A stretch of 62,635 nucleotides of DNA. Source: Methylobacter sp. (GTDB lineage Bacteria; Pseudomonadota; Gammaproteobacteria; Methylococcales; Methylomonadaceae). Under the pieces are notes generated by a model, which did no database searches, was not told the origin of the DNA, and saw only the letters and a list, made by a program, of their open reading frames with translations. How positions within the stretch are numbered: position 1 is the stretch's first letter; every line of letters begins with the position of its first letter. The DNA lies in NCBI GenBank assembly GCA_030684815.1, contig JAUXXQ010000149.1, positions 1 to 62,635 of the forward strand, given 5' to 3'. Below are positions 7,968 through 16,998 of this stretch, in pieces. The position numbers were made by a program, and so were the translations under genes.

Positions 7968-9371
7968 TTATTTATCTATCTTAAGGGCCAGAAATAGTGG
8001 GCTGCCTTGGCGCTGCACCAGTACGGCGATTGATTTTCCAGTCGGAAGGCTTTTAACGGTTTTTTCAAAATCAGCGGCGTCATGGATGACGTTATTTTGG
8101 ACGCGTAAAATCACATCACCGCGTTGAATGCCTGCCTCTTTGCCTGCACCTTTGGCTACATCCTGCACTAACACGCCGTTTTTAACCACTTGTAAGGCTT
8201 CCCTTTGTGCATCGCTTAAATCAATAACGTTAATGCCTAGCCGGTTATGGGAGAGTTTCGGCGACTCTTTGATGTCTGCTAATTTACCGACTTCGTCGGG
8301 TAACAGGCCGACTTTGAAGCTGATAGATTTGGTTTCGCCTTGCCTGATGATTTTTAAGGTGGCCTTGTCATTGATGGGCGTTATGCCGACCAGCGGCGGC
8401 AAATCTGCCGAGGATTGGATTGCCTGGCCGTTAAATTCGGTAATAATGTCGCCAATCTGTAATTCGGCTTGCTCCGCCGGACTGTCCGGCAATACCTTGG
8501 AAACTAGCGCACCCTGCGGTTTTTTCATGCCGAATGATTCGGCGAGTTCCCTTGTCACATCCTGTATTTGTACACCTAACCAGCCATGCGAGGCTTTTCC
8601 GGTGGTTTTTATTTGCTCGACAACATTCATCACCACGTCCATTGGGATGGCGAACGAAAGCCCCATAAAGCCGCCGGTGCGGCTGTAAATTTGCGAATTG
8701 ATGCCGACGACTTTGCCTTCCATATTAAACAAGGGGCCACCGGAATTGCCCGGATTGATGGCAACGTCAGTCTGTATAAACGGGACATAATTGCCGCCGG
8801 GTAAACTGCGGCCTTTGGCGCTGACGATGCCGGCGGTGACCGATTGCTCAAAGCCGAACGGCGAACCTATGGCAAGAACCCATTCACCGACTTGGAGTTT
8901 GTCCGGTGCGCCGATAGTGACGGCAGGTAAATCTTTGGCTTCAACTTTTAACAAGGCCACGTCGGTACGTGCATCGGAGCCGATCAGTTTGGCCAACAGT
9001 TCGCGCCGGTCGGAAAATTTGACCACAATTTCATCGGCATCTTTGACCACATGGTGATTGGTCAGCAGGTAACCATCCGGTGAAATGATAAAACCGGAAC
9101 CTAAGGATGTGGTATCCTTTGGCACATAATCGCCGCCCTGCTCATTTAAAAAACGCTTAAAAAATTCTTCCATTTCTGGGGGTATCCCCTCCGGTAACTG
9201 CTGCTCTGCGAGGGTGTTTTCAGTCTCAGGCTGCGCTTTTTGCGTGGTGCTGATATTGACGACGGCAACGCCGTTGGCTTTTACCATTTCGGTGAAATCC
9301 GGCAATTGCGCCAATACGTTTTGGTTAAACAAAACAATTAAAAGAAAACACCACTTCACTTTTTTAAACAT
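7968..9371 (-). CDS. Do-family periplasmic serine protease (DegP/MucD-like)
   Basis: A 22-residue signal peptide (hydrophobic core to about residue 20, then AQ) targets the protein to the periplasm. The trypsin-like domain carries the triad H107 (TNHHVV), D137 (RTDVALLK) and S210 (GNSGGPL). Two PDZ domains follow (GWLGVQIQDVT onward, and LGINVIDLSD to the end). These proteases degrade or chaperone misfolded envelope proteins. At 467 residues it fits the MucD/DegQ subgroup. It is divergent from nadB with 174 bases between starts. Confidence 0.95.
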   Translation of the reverse strand: MFKKVKWCFLLIVLFNQNVLAQLPDFTEMVKANGVAVVNISTTQKAQPETENTLAEQQLPEGIPPEMEEFFKRFLNEQGGDYVPKDTTSLGSGFIISPDGYLLTNHHVVKDADEIVVKFSDRRELLAKLIGSDARTDVALLKVEAKDLPAVTIGAPDKLQVGEWVLAIGSPFGFEQSVTAGIVSAKGRSLPGGNYVPFIQTDVAINPGNSGGPLFNMEGKVVGINSQIYSRTGGFMGLSFAIPMDVVMNVVEQIKTTGKASHGWLGVQIQDVTRELAESFGMKKPQGALVSKVLPDSPAEQAELQIGDIITEFNGQAIQSSADLPPLVGITPINDKATLKIIRQGETKSISFKVGLLPDEVGKLADIKESPKLSHNRLGINVIDLSDAQREALQVVKNGVLVQDVAKGAGKEAGIQRGDVILRVQNNVIHDAADFEKTVKSLPTGKSIAVLVQRQGSPLFLALKIDK

Positions 9372-9545
9372 AGAAACCCCAATTGAGTACGATTAATGAA
9401 ATAACTGATATTGGACAATAACAACCCGGACAGGTGATATACAATTGTGTTATTACACTGAAAAGCCTTATTATCCATTAATAATAACCGAGTGTGTTAG
9501 TACAATAAACGTCCTTCCCTTTGTCCAACTGACGGCCTTTTTTTA

Positions 9546-11147
9546 ATGCAAAATTACGATGTCCTAATTATTGGTAGCGGCGGTGCCGGGCTTAGCCTGG
9601 CCCTTAAGTTAGCGGATCATTCCCTGCATATTGCGGTGTTGTCGAAATTCGCTTTGACTACGGCCAGCACCTATTATGCGCAAGGCGGTATTTCTGCGGT
9701 TTTCGGTGCGGACGATTCGATTGAATCGCACATTGAGGATACGTTGAATGCCGGTGCCGGTTTATGCGACACCGATATTGTCAGGCTGACGGTGACACAT
9801 GGTAAAAGCTCGATAGACTGGTTGAGGCAACAGGGCGTGGTGTTTACTGAGGAGCAGACCGCAACCGGGGAAATACAGCTGCACTTAAACCGCGAAGGCG
9901 GGCATTCCCACCGCCGTATCGTACATACCGCCGATGCCACCGGCAAGGCGGTGTCGTTATCGTTGATTGAACGGGCGCAGGAACATGCCAATATCGATTT
10001 GTTCGAGCACCATAATGTCGTCGAGTTAATCGCCAGCGCCAACGATACGGAAAAACGGATTTTGGGGGCCTATGTGTTGGATTCAAAAAAACAGCAGGTC
10101 AAGACTATGGCGGCGCGGGTGGTGGTGTTGGCAACCGGTGGCGCCAGCAAGACATATCTGTACAGCACCAATCCGCAAAGTTCAACCGGCGACGGCATTG
10201 CGCTGGCTTGGCGCGCAGGTTGCCGGGTCAGTAATATGGAATTTATGCAATTTCATCCAACTTGCCTTTACCATCCCCATGCGCATTCTTTTTTAATTAG
10301 TGAAGCGGTCAGGGGGGAGGGCGGTAAATTGATACTGCCGGATGGTTCGCCGTTCATGCAAAATTTTGATCCGCGGGAAGAATTGGCGCCCCGCGACATT
10401 GTCGCCCGCGCTATCGACCATGAAATGAAAAAACGCGGTATCGACTGTGTTTATTTGGATATTAGCCATAAACCGGAAGCGTTCATCCGCGAACATTTCC
10501 CTACCATTTACCAGCAATGCCTCGATTTTGGTATAGACATTACTAAGCAACCCATTCCTGTGGTGCCGGCCGCGCATTACACTTGCGGCGGCGTCTTGAC
10601 TGATAGCTATGCGCGCACCGACATCACTAATTTGTATGCCATCGGCGAAGTTGCCTGTACCGGTTTACATGGCGCCAACCGCATGGCCAGCAATTCATTA
10701 CTGGAATGCCTGGTATTCGCCGAGCGCGCCAGCGAAGATATATTGTTAAAATTCCCCCATATCTTGCCGCCGCCGGAACTTCCTGACTGGGATGAATCAA
10801 AAGTCAGCGATTCCGATGAAGAAGTGGTGGTGTCCCATAACTGGGATGAATTGCGCCGTTTTATGTGGGACTATGTCGGCATTGTCAGAACCGACAAACG
10901 TTTAAGCCGGGCCATGAGCCGGGTGGAATTGCTTAAAAAGGAAATCGCCGAGTATTATCGGCATTTTCGGGTGACCAGCGATTTGCTGGAATTGCGCAAC
11001 TTGGTCATTGTCGCCGAATTGATCATCCGTTGCGCGCAACAGCGCAAAGAAAGCCGTGGCTTACATTACACGCTGGATTATCCGGAAACCGATGACAGCC
11101 AAGCCGCGCAAAACACGGTTTTGACGCCGCCGATCCAACGCCGGTGA
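9546..11147 (+). CDS. nadB: L-aspartate oxidase
   Basis: NadB oxidises L-aspartate to iminoaspartate, the first step of de novo NAD synthesis. The FAD-binding [11 protein letters not shown] follows the first strand, [13 protein letters not shown] is the conserved active-site region, [15 protein letters not shown] and [19 protein letters not shown] are family segments, and [11 protein letters not shown] is the succinate dehydrogenase/aspartate oxidase signature. [17 protein letters not shown] is present near residue 370. Length (533) is standard. Confidence 0.97.
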   Translation: MQNYDVLIIGSGGAGLSLALKLADHSLHIAVLSKFALTTASTYYAQGGISAVFGADDSIESHIEDTLNAGAGLCDTDIVRLTVTHGKSSIDWLRQQGVVFTEEQTATGEIQLHLNREGGHSHRRIVHTADATGKAVSLSLIERAQEHANIDLFEHHNVVELIASANDTEKRILGAYVLDSKKQQVKTMAARVVVLATGGASKTYLYSTNPQSSTGDGIALAWRAGCRVSNMEFMQFHPTCLYHPHAHSFLISEAVRGEGGKLILPDGSPFMQNFDPREELAPRDIVARAIDHEMKKRGIDCVYLDISHKPEAFIREHFPTIYQQCLDFGIDITKQPIPVVPAAHYTCGGVLTDSYARTDITNLYAIGEVACTGLHGANRMASNSLLECLVFAERASEDILLKFPHILPPPELPDWDESKVSDSDEEVVVSHNWDELRRFMWDYVGIVRTDKRLSRAMSRVELLKKEIAEYYRHFRVTSDLLELRNLVIVAELIIRCAQQRKESRGLHYTLDYPETDDSQAAQNTVLTPPIQRR

Positions 11148-11151
11148 TGGG

Positions 11152-11535
11152 TTAAGGCTGCACCAGCTGCTTGACGGCCCGGGCAGCCTGCTCACAGGCG
11201 ATAACCGATTTTTCAACGCGTCGGCTTAAAAAATAGCTGCTGCTTAAGCCGTCAATATCACGTGAGACATACTCGTTAAGATCCGCGCAGACCTGCCGCA
11301 TTTTCTGTTCGGCCTGTAGCAAAGCGTCATATTTTGGGCTGCCATCGTTTATTAATATCATAACTTCGCTGGACATGTGGTTTTGCAAACGAAACACTTC
11401 TTCTGCGTAATGCGTAAATTCTTCCCGCGATTGGTGGTTTTCGCCATAGCCGCCAAAAAAGGGGATGGCACAACCGGATACTAAGCCGGCAACAATGAAA
11501 ACTGCTACGCATCGAATTCTAATCAAACCTTTCAC
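11152..11535 (-). CDS. small lipoprotein of unknown function
   Basis: The 127-residue product has a lipoprotein signal peptide with lipobox LVSGC (Cys at about residue 22), so the mature protein should be membrane anchored. The remainder is helical and acidic, with two further Cys (VCADLN, VIACEQ) that could form a disulfide in the periplasm. No family is recognised. The gene ends four bases after the convergent nadB stop. Confidence 0.7.
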   Translation of the reverse strand: MKGLIRIRCVAVFIVAGLVSGCAIPFFGGYGENHQSREEFTHYAEEVFRLQNHMSSEVMILINDGSPKYDALLQAEQKMRQVCADLNEYVSRDIDGLSSSYFLSRRVEKSVIACEQAARAVKQLVQP

Positions 11536-11759
11536 CCATAAATTATTTTTTAAACCACACTTGCAAAGCTTATTGATTGAAGCCTGATATATTACTTATT
11601 TAAGCGCCAAAATAACACTATCCAGCCAATTTTTTTATCTTGTCGGGCATAAAAAACGCTTAATAATGGGCCTTGTTTTATTGCGTTACTTGCCTATTCT
11701 GGGTGTATACTTCGCTACCCACTTTTTGCCAAAAATACAACAAATACGGTGCTAAACTG

Positions 11760-13160
11760 ATGACTGAAAAGACTGCAAGCAAATACCTGCTTAACCTTGA
11801 GAAACACTTTGCCGCTGACAGTCCGGTGTTACTGAAAGCATCAAAAGTTTTTCAGGAGCTCGACCAAGTTGAATACGATTTAGGGCTCATTGACATTGAC
11901 GAAACGACGGCCAGTAAAAACTCATGGTGGCCTATTATCAGCCTGATTGGCGGCAATTCAACAGCAAAATCCAGGTTTATCAATAATTATCTAGGCTCGG
12001 GCAACCCGTTTTCCGGCATTCAAACAGCCAACCATAAATTTACCGTATTGCTGCATAGCAACAACCAAGCCAATCCGACAACCTTACCTGGCACAGCGCT
12101 GGATGTAGACCACCGTTTTCCATTCTATCAAATCAGCCGTAAAATCGAGCAAGGGCAACAAGGCGAAGGCGAGCGCATTAATTCTTACCTGGAATTGAAA
12201 ACGCAGAATAGCGAGCGCTTGAAAAGTAAGCTTTTTATTGATGCCCCCAATATCAGCGCCGCCCCGCCCAATCCGGTCACCTCGCTGTTAACCCAGCATA
12301 TTATTGAAAGCTCTGATTTGGTGTTGGTTTTTACCGATATTTTCGATTCCGCATCGCCACTGGTCGATGAACTGATAGAAAGCATCACCCTCCACCAAGA
12401 TTCCAATAAATTCGTTTATTTGATAGATACACCTGCCACTTTGGTGAATTCATCCGGTGTCGCTGACATTATAGCTTCATGGCAACGCAAGCTCGCCGGA
12501 TTCGGTTTAAATACAGGCCAGTTTATTGTCCTGCCCAGCTCGGAAGGCGGCATAACGCCGCAAACCCCGGCCGATTTTACCGCGATAGAACAGCGTATCG
12601 CTAATGTCGGCTATGACCGGACTTATCGCGTATTGGACTCACTGGAAAAAAATATTCGCGAAATAAACAACGTGGTGATTCCTGAAGTTAAACAGGCCAT
12701 CTTGCAATGGAAAGAGCGGTCAACTTTTTCCAGCCTTATTGTGCTGGGCTTTATTGCCACTTTGGCCATTTTTGCTGAAATACAAATGGGTATCCTGGAG
12801 TTGTTAATAGACCCCATTATTGGCCCGATTATTATTATGGTATTGGTCATAATGATGTTGCCGGTGCATATTGTTTTTAGCAGGGTCCACGCGAAAGTCA
12901 TCAGCAACCAATTGGTTGCCCGGCAAAAAGAACTGCATTTAATGGAGAATTTGGCCGGTATTTTCGAAAAAAACCTGACGTTCAAGCGCATGATGTTGCC
13001 GATTTCCGAACCGGTTGGCTGGAATAAAAAAACAAAACTGCGCTTAACCCAAATATCGAATAAAACCAAAGAGCTGGTGCAATTATTGAATGACAGTTTT
13101 GGCGCCTATGATGAACCTTCCATAACCAGCCATACGGATTCATCGGGCTTTAAGCTTTAA
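11760..13160 (+). CDS. EHD/dynamin-like P-loop protein with altered Walker A and C-terminal membrane segments
   Basis: Translation from ATG 11760 (MTEKTASKYLL, 466 residues) is preferred over 11673, whose extra 29 residues look non-native. SLIGGNSTAKSRFINNYLG has the layout of the dynamin/EHD G1 loop, but the invariant Gly of GxxxxGKS is Ala. FIDAPNISAAPP aligns with the G3 DTPG region, DLVLVFTDIFDSAS with the following strand, and the G4 region reads VYLIDTPAT, without a clear TKxD. Two long hydrophobic stretches (about residues 325-380 of this reading) indicate membrane insertion, unusual for EHD proteins. It may be a membrane-remodelling protein with reduced nucleotide hydrolysis. A small integral membrane protein follows. 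Confidence 0.7.
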   Translation: MTEKTASKYLLNLEKHFAADSPVLLKASKVFQELDQVEYDLGLIDIDETTASKNSWWPIISLIGGNSTAKSRFINNYLGSGNPFSGIQTANHKFTVLLHSNNQANPTTLPGTALDVDHRFPFYQISRKIEQGQQGEGERINSYLELKTQNSERLKSKLFIDAPNISAAPPNPVTSLLTQHIIESSDLVLVFTDIFDSASPLVDELIESITLHQDSNKFVYLIDTPATLVNSSGVADIIASWQRKLAGFGLNTGQFIVLPSSEGGITPQTPADFTAIEQRIANVGYDRTYRVLDSLEKNIREINNVVIPEVKQAILQWKERSTFSSLIVLGFIATLAIFAEIQMGILELLIDPIIGPIIIMVLVIMMLPVHIVFSRVHAKVISNQLVARQKELHLMENLAGIFEKNLTFKRMMLPISEPVGWNKKTKLRLTQISNKTKELVQLLNDSFGAYDEPSITSHTDSSGFKL

Positions 13161-13217
13161 ATGCTTAATAAACATAGCCCCATTAAAAATAGTAACTGCC
13201 TGGTGAAAAAAGAAATA

Positions 13218-13319
13218 GAGCTCGGCAATTGCCCCTGAATCGCCTAATTTTGGTGCTCTACCTCCTGCATAACCCACAGGGATGTGGGGAATGCAGATAT
13301 TTACTCCTCTGCCGAGTTC
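13218..13319. other. strongly folded intergenic segment (nested hairpins)
   Basis: A long-range stem pairs GAGCTCGGCA (13218-13227) with TGCCGAGTTC (13310-13319). Inside it, CTGCAT (13265-13270) pairs with ATGCAG (13291-13296), and within that CCCACA (13273-13278) pairs with TGTGGG (13283-13288) around a four-base loop. It lies in a 225-base gap with no gene. It could be a structured RNA or a mobile palindromic repeat; strand unknown. Confidence 0.45.
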
Positions 13320-13390
13320 TAATTAATTATTTTTAACAACCACTGGGCAGTTGCTTGGAAATAAAATAAAAATAAAGTGTTTAGGTGTCT

Positions 13391-13888
13391 ATGGATGTTC
13401 TAACTCAATATCTGTCGCTATGTTGGCTACAGAATAATCCGCTTAAGCTGCCGAGATCCGTCAGTTTTCTAAAACAAAACCTGTTGTTCTATTTTGTCGT
13501 CGAATTTTTCATGCAAACCAACATGACCGACGACCCGATAGATTCATTTATTGAAGTCACCCTAGAGACACTGCTAACGTTTGTGTTTATTGGCGTCCTG
13601 TTGTTTTTGAACAGAATGTTGTACGCCTATATTCAGGTCATGACAGCAATCATATTTTGCGCCAATGTAGTGGGTTTGTTCATCGTGCCGGTGGTGGCCT
13701 GGCTGACCGTCAGCGAAGATATACTTAGCTATTATTTGTTAGCTATGCTGTTACTTTGGAACTACGTTTTAGTGACTTATATTTTCAAGCAAGTGCTGGC
13801 CGTTAATATCCCTGCCGGCATGGTCTTGTCTTTGTTTTACTTTCTCATTACTTATTTCGGCGCTTTTGCTCTGGGGCAATTGCTGTAA
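13391..13888 (+). CDS. small integral membrane protein, function unknown
   Basis: From ATG 13391 the product (165 residues) has four or five hydrophobic helices in its last 115 residues, beginning VTLETLLTFVFIGVLLF. The N-terminal 50 residues are more polar and include FFMQTNMTDDPIDSF. The layout (soluble N-terminal helix then a compact bundle) recalls Yip1-type proteins, but no motif proves it. A GTG six bases upstream is an alternative start. Position directly after the dynamin-like gene suggests they may work together. Confidence 0.6.
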   Translation: MDVLTQYLSLCWLQNNPLKLPRSVSFLKQNLLFYFVVEFFMQTNMTDDPIDSFIEVTLETLLTFVFIGVLLFLNRMLYAYIQVMTAIIFCANVVGLFIVPVVAWLTVSEDILSYYLLAMLLLWNYVLVTYIFKQVLAVNIPAGMVLSLFYFLITYFGAFALGQLL

Positions 13889-13951
13889 AGCAACCCGCGA
13901 AAAATAATACCTGCTCCTCACGCAGTCCGCCTATTCAGACTATTGCGAGTT

Positions 13952-13984
13952 AGACCTTCCAGGTTTTTAAAACCTGGAAGGTCT
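13952..13984. repeat. palindromic element, copy 3, no insert (likely bidirectional terminator)
   Basis: AGACCTTCCAGGTTTT and AAAACCTGGAAGGTCT abut with one T between them, forming a 16-bp-armed perfect palindrome. It lies between the convergent stops of the membrane protein gene (13888) and trpS (13998). Confidence 0.9.
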
Positions 13985-13997
13985 GTAATTGGCAAAT

Positions 13998-15011
13998 CTA
14001 CCCAGAAATCCGCGAAATGCCGACCGCGTTGCGCAATGTCTGTATAAACGGAACGCTGACAGCGCGCGCTTTTTTGGCGCCTTCCTGCAATTGCTCTTCG
14101 ATATGCTCCGGCGCCTGTATCAAGGCCTGATAACGCTCCCTTGCCGGAATCAGGTGTTCGTTAATATGCTCAAACAGCACCTGTTTCATTTCCCCCCAAG
14201 CGATGCCGTCGGCATAACGCTGGCGTATTTCAGCCACTTCCGCTTGAGTGGCAAAAGCCTGATAAATGCCGAATAACGTGCAGCCTTCCGGGTCTTTGGG
14301 TTCGCCGGGTTCCAGCGAGTTGGTCTTAATCTTGTTGATGAGTTTGCGTAATTTCTTTTCCGGCTCAAATAACGGAATGGTGTTGTTGTAGCTCTTGCTC
14401 ATCTTGCGCCCGTCGAGCCCTAGCAAGGTTGACGCATGTTCTTCGACAACCGCTTCCGGCAGCACAAAATGTTCGCCGTAAATATGGTTAAAGCGCCCGG
14501 CAATATCCCGAGCCATTTCAATATGCTGGATCTGATCTTTGCCAACCGGCACTTTATTGGCATTAAACATCAGCATATCGGCGGCCATCAATATCGGATA
14601 GCTGAACAGGCCCATGGTGATGCCCTTATCGGCATCGTTCTCGCCGCCCTGCTCATTTTCGGCAACTGCCGCTTTATAAGCGTGTGCGCGGTTCATTAAG
14701 CCTTTGGCCGCCACGCAGGTCAACATCCACGACAGCTCCAAAATCTCCGGTACATCCGACTGCCGGTAAAACACCGCATTCGAAGTGTCCAGTCCTAATG
14801 CCAGCCAGCTGGCGGCAATTTCAAGGCTCGATTGCCTGACCCTGTCCGGTTCATGGCATTTAATCAGCGCATGATAATCGGCGAGGAAATAAAACGGCGT
14901 CACATTGGCGTCTTTGCTCGCGGCAATAGCCGGTCTGATTGCGCCGACATAATTGCCCAAATGCGGCGTACCGGTAGTGGTGATTCCAGTTAAAACGATA
15001 GCTTTACTCAT
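13998..15011 (-). CDS. trpS: tryptophanyl-tRNA synthetase
   Basis: Class I synthetase charging tRNA-Trp. The HIGH-equivalent is TPHLGNYVG near residue 15 and the KMSKS motif [10 protein letters not shown] is near residue 203. Length 337 is the normal bacterial size. The segment [20 protein letters not shown] and the following [15 protein letters not shown] line the tryptophan pocket. The gene is unlinked to the trp genes at 36 kb. Confidence 0.97.
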   Translation of the reverse strand: MSKAIVLTGITTTGTPHLGNYVGAIRPAIAASKDANVTPFYFLADYHALIKCHEPDRVRQSSLEIAASWLALGLDTSNAVFYRQSDVPEILELSWMLTCVAAKGLMNRAHAYKAAVAENEQGGENDADKGITMGLFSYPILMAADMLMFNANKVPVGKDQIQHIEMARDIAGRFNHIYGEHFVLPEAVVEEHASTLLGLDGRKMSKSYNNTIPLFEPEKKLRKLINKIKTNSLEPGEPKDPEGCTLFGIYQAFATQAEVAEIRQRYADGIAWGEMKQVLFEHINEHLIPARERYQALIQAPEHIEEQLQEGAKKARAVSVPFIQTLRNAVGISRISG

Positions 15012-15211
15012 TCGATAATACTCAGGGTTTCGTTTATTTAAGGGATGAAAGTCGGCAACAATATTACATTGTCCGCTTAATATCCAGTCGAACAGGGCAA
15101 TTAACGACGGCGTTGCAAATCATACCCTATTATTGGGCATTTTATAGTAAACTTCGCCGCTAAAACCCATGCCGCTCCACTTGTGAGCATCAATTCGACA
15201 GGAGAAATAAC

Positions 15212-15511
15212 ATGCTGGGATATGATGAAAAACGTAGTTATATTCGAATGGAAATAGATTGTGACGTCACTTATAAACTTGCCGGTTCGGATGAATTGCA
15301 CCAGGGCCGTTGTTCATCAATCAGCGGCGCCGGCGTTTCATTTATTGCCGACCGTATTTTTGAACCCGGTAAAGCCATGGAAATAAACGTTATCCCTAAA
15401 AATACAGTGACGCCATCGATGACCGCTTTTGTGGAAGTGATCAGAAGCACCCAACAAGATGACGGCAGCTACGAAATTGCCGCCAGCATAAAAAGCATCA
15501 AAGCGGATTGA
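15212..15511 (+). CDS. PilZ domain protein (c-di-GMP receptor)
   Basis: This 99-residue single-domain protein has RSYIR (R8, R12), matching RxxxR, and the CSSISGAGVSF segment matching the (D/N)xSxxG binding motif, although the leading acidic/Asn position reads Cys-Ser. A good AGGAGA ribosome binding site precedes the ATG by seven bases. It probably links c-di-GMP levels to a partner protein; no partner is evident next to it. Confidence 0.88.
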   Translation: MLGYDEKRSYIRMEIDCDVTYKLAGSDELHQGRCSSISGAGVSFIADRIFEPGKAMEINVIPKNTVTPSMTAFVEVIRSTQQDDGSYEIAASIKSIKAD

Positions 15512-15537
15512 CCTTTCATTAAAATTTATTTTTTATT

Positions 15538-15942
15538 ATGTATACGATTACCAAAGAGGTGTATTTTTGTTACGGACACCGGTTAATGAACCACCCCGGC
15601 AAATGCCGCAACTTGCACGGCCACAGTGTTAAGGCCTCCATTTCCATTGCGGCAGAGCAGCTTAACGATCAAGCCATGGTTTGCGACTTTGCCGACATTA
15701 GGGACTGCGTCGAGGCCTATATCGACCAACAGCTCGACCATAATTTTTTGTTGCACAAAGATGACCCGATTATTCCCATGCTCACGGCAAACAACGAGCG
15801 CTTTCTTGCCCTTGACGAACATCCCACGGCCGAAGTCTTGAGCAAAATGATTTACCGGCATCTTAAGCAATCGGGCTTTAACGTGACCCAGGTGGTGTTA
15901 TGGGAAACCGCCAGCGCACACGCTTGTTATCAGGAAAACTGA
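15538..15942 (+). CDS. queD: 6-carboxytetrahydropterin synthase family protein
   Basis: QueD/PTPS-fold enzymes turn dihydroneopterin triphosphate into 6-carboxytetrahydropterin for queuosine and other 7-deazaguanines. Zinc-binding His are visible in CYGHRLMNHPGKCRNLHGH (H14, H27, H29) and the catalytic Cys is the one in GKCRNLHG. CDFADIRDCVEAYID and DHNFLL are conserved. ETASAHACY near the C-terminus provides the substrate Glu. Length (134) is normal. Confidence 0.92.
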   Translation: MYTITKEVYFCYGHRLMNHPGKCRNLHGHSVKASISIAAEQLNDQAMVCDFADIRDCVEAYIDQQLDHNFLLHKDDPIIPMLTANNERFLALDEHPTAEVLSKMIYRHLKQSGFNVTQVVLWETASAHACYQEN

Positions 15943-15950
15943 CCGACACC

Positions 15951-16397
15951 ATGAGCTTTGTCAACCCGGTCAACAAATCCTTCTGCCTTGAACAAGTCTG
16001 CGAATCGAATTATCAGAAATTGCTGAAGCTCATCCCCGATTTGATGACCTTTGAAGAAACCGCCATCGGATTGGCGCCGCAGCACACCACACTGCATCTT
16101 GAAATCATTGAGCGCACGCCGTACACCTTGACCCTGGAACTTAGCCATTGCTTCCATAAAAATCAGCATGAACTTCTGGAACCGGCTGTCAGAATACGGC
16201 TTTATTTGGACGCGCAGCTGGCCGAGGTGTTGAGCGACCATGCCCGTGCCGGCGTGGCGCACGTTTTTAAAGACCCCGGTTTAAGCCGTGAAATCATGAA
16301 TTACAAATGGCGGTTGAATTATTTCCTGCAAAAATGGCTCGACCACTGTTTAAAAAAAGACTATCTGTTCAGCGCCAATGCCCAAGCTCTGGCTTAA
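15951..16397 (+). CDS. DUF1249 domain protein (YqiB-like)
   Basis: Start ATG 15951 (MSFVNPVNKSFCLEQVC, 148 residues) is chosen over 15900, which would run through queD's 3' end. The pattern CESNYQKLLKLIPDL, the repeated polar strands LHLEIIERTPYTLTLEL, and MNYKWRLNYFLQKWLDHCL near the end fit the gammaproteobacterial DUF1249/YqiB family, usually found beside nudF-cpdA. No biochemical role is established. The ssb gene is convergent, 75 bases away. Confidence 0.85.
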   Translation: MSFVNPVNKSFCLEQVCESNYQKLLKLIPDLMTFEETAIGLAPQHTTLHLEIIERTPYTLTLELSHCFHKNQHELLEPAVRIRLYLDAQLAEVLSDHARAGVAHVFKDPGLSREIMNYKWRLNYFLQKWLDHCLKKDYLFSANAQALA

Positions 16398-16424
16398 ACG
16401 TTTTGCTGAACCCCGCCCATTCAA

Positions 16425-16469
16425 GCATTGTTTGCACATCGACCAGTTTGGGCTTAGGTTAAACAATGC
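16425..16469. terminator. possible shared terminator stem between DUF1249 gene and ssb
   Basis: GCATTGTTT (16425-16433) pairs perfectly with AAACAATGC (16461-16469) around a 27-base loop. It lies between convergent genes, but the loop is long and no clear T-run follows on the plus strand. Confidence 0.3.
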
Positions 16470-16472
16470 GGG

Positions 16473-16973
16473 TCAAAACGGGATATCATCATCGAAATCA
16501 TCATAATTCGATGGTGCTGGCGGCATGGCGGCGGGGCTGCTTTGCGCTGGCGAAGATGGGTTAGCCGGCCTTGTTGACGCGCCTGAATGGAAATCTTGCG
16601 GTTGCTCGTCGCTAAAGTTTGCTGTGCCGCCACTGCGGCTACCGAGCATTTGCATCTCTGAGGCAACAATCTCAGTGGTGTAGCGGTCTTGGCCATCTTG
16701 GCCCTGCCATTTACGTGTTTGTAACCGACCTTCTATATAAATCTGGCTACCTTTTTTTAAATATTCGCCCGCGATTTCAGCCAGCTTGTAGTTGCCAATA
16801 TTAAAAAACACCACCCTATGCCATTCGGTTTCTTCTTTACGCTCATTGGTTTGTTTATCCTTCCAACGCCTTGAGGTTGCCAGGCGAATGGTGGTGACAG
16901 CGCCGCCGCTGGGCATGTAACGCACTTCCGGGTCGGCACCTAGATTTCCTATTAACATCACTTTATTAAGCAT
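16473..16973 (-). CDS. ssb: single-stranded DNA-binding protein
   Basis: Residues 1-110 form the OB fold ([19 protein letters not shown], then EWHRVVFFN and [11 protein letters not shown]). A Gly/Ser/Pro/Gln-rich linker follows, and the acidic tail DDFDDDIPF is the partner-binding tip used by replication and repair proteins. Length 166 is typical. It follows the MFS gene by 25 bases on the same strand, the usual MFS-ssb order near uvrA. Confidence 0.96.
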   Translation of the reverse strand: MLNKVMLIGNLGADPEVRYMPSGGAVTTIRLATSRRWKDKQTNERKEETEWHRVVFFNIGNYKLAEIAGEYLKKGSQIYIEGRLQTRKWQGQDGQDRYTTEIVASEMQMLGSRSGGTANFSDEQPQDFHSGASTRPANPSSPAQSSPAAMPPAPSNYDDFDDDIPF

Positions 16974-16998
16974 CAGTTTTCCCCCTCATTAAATTTAT

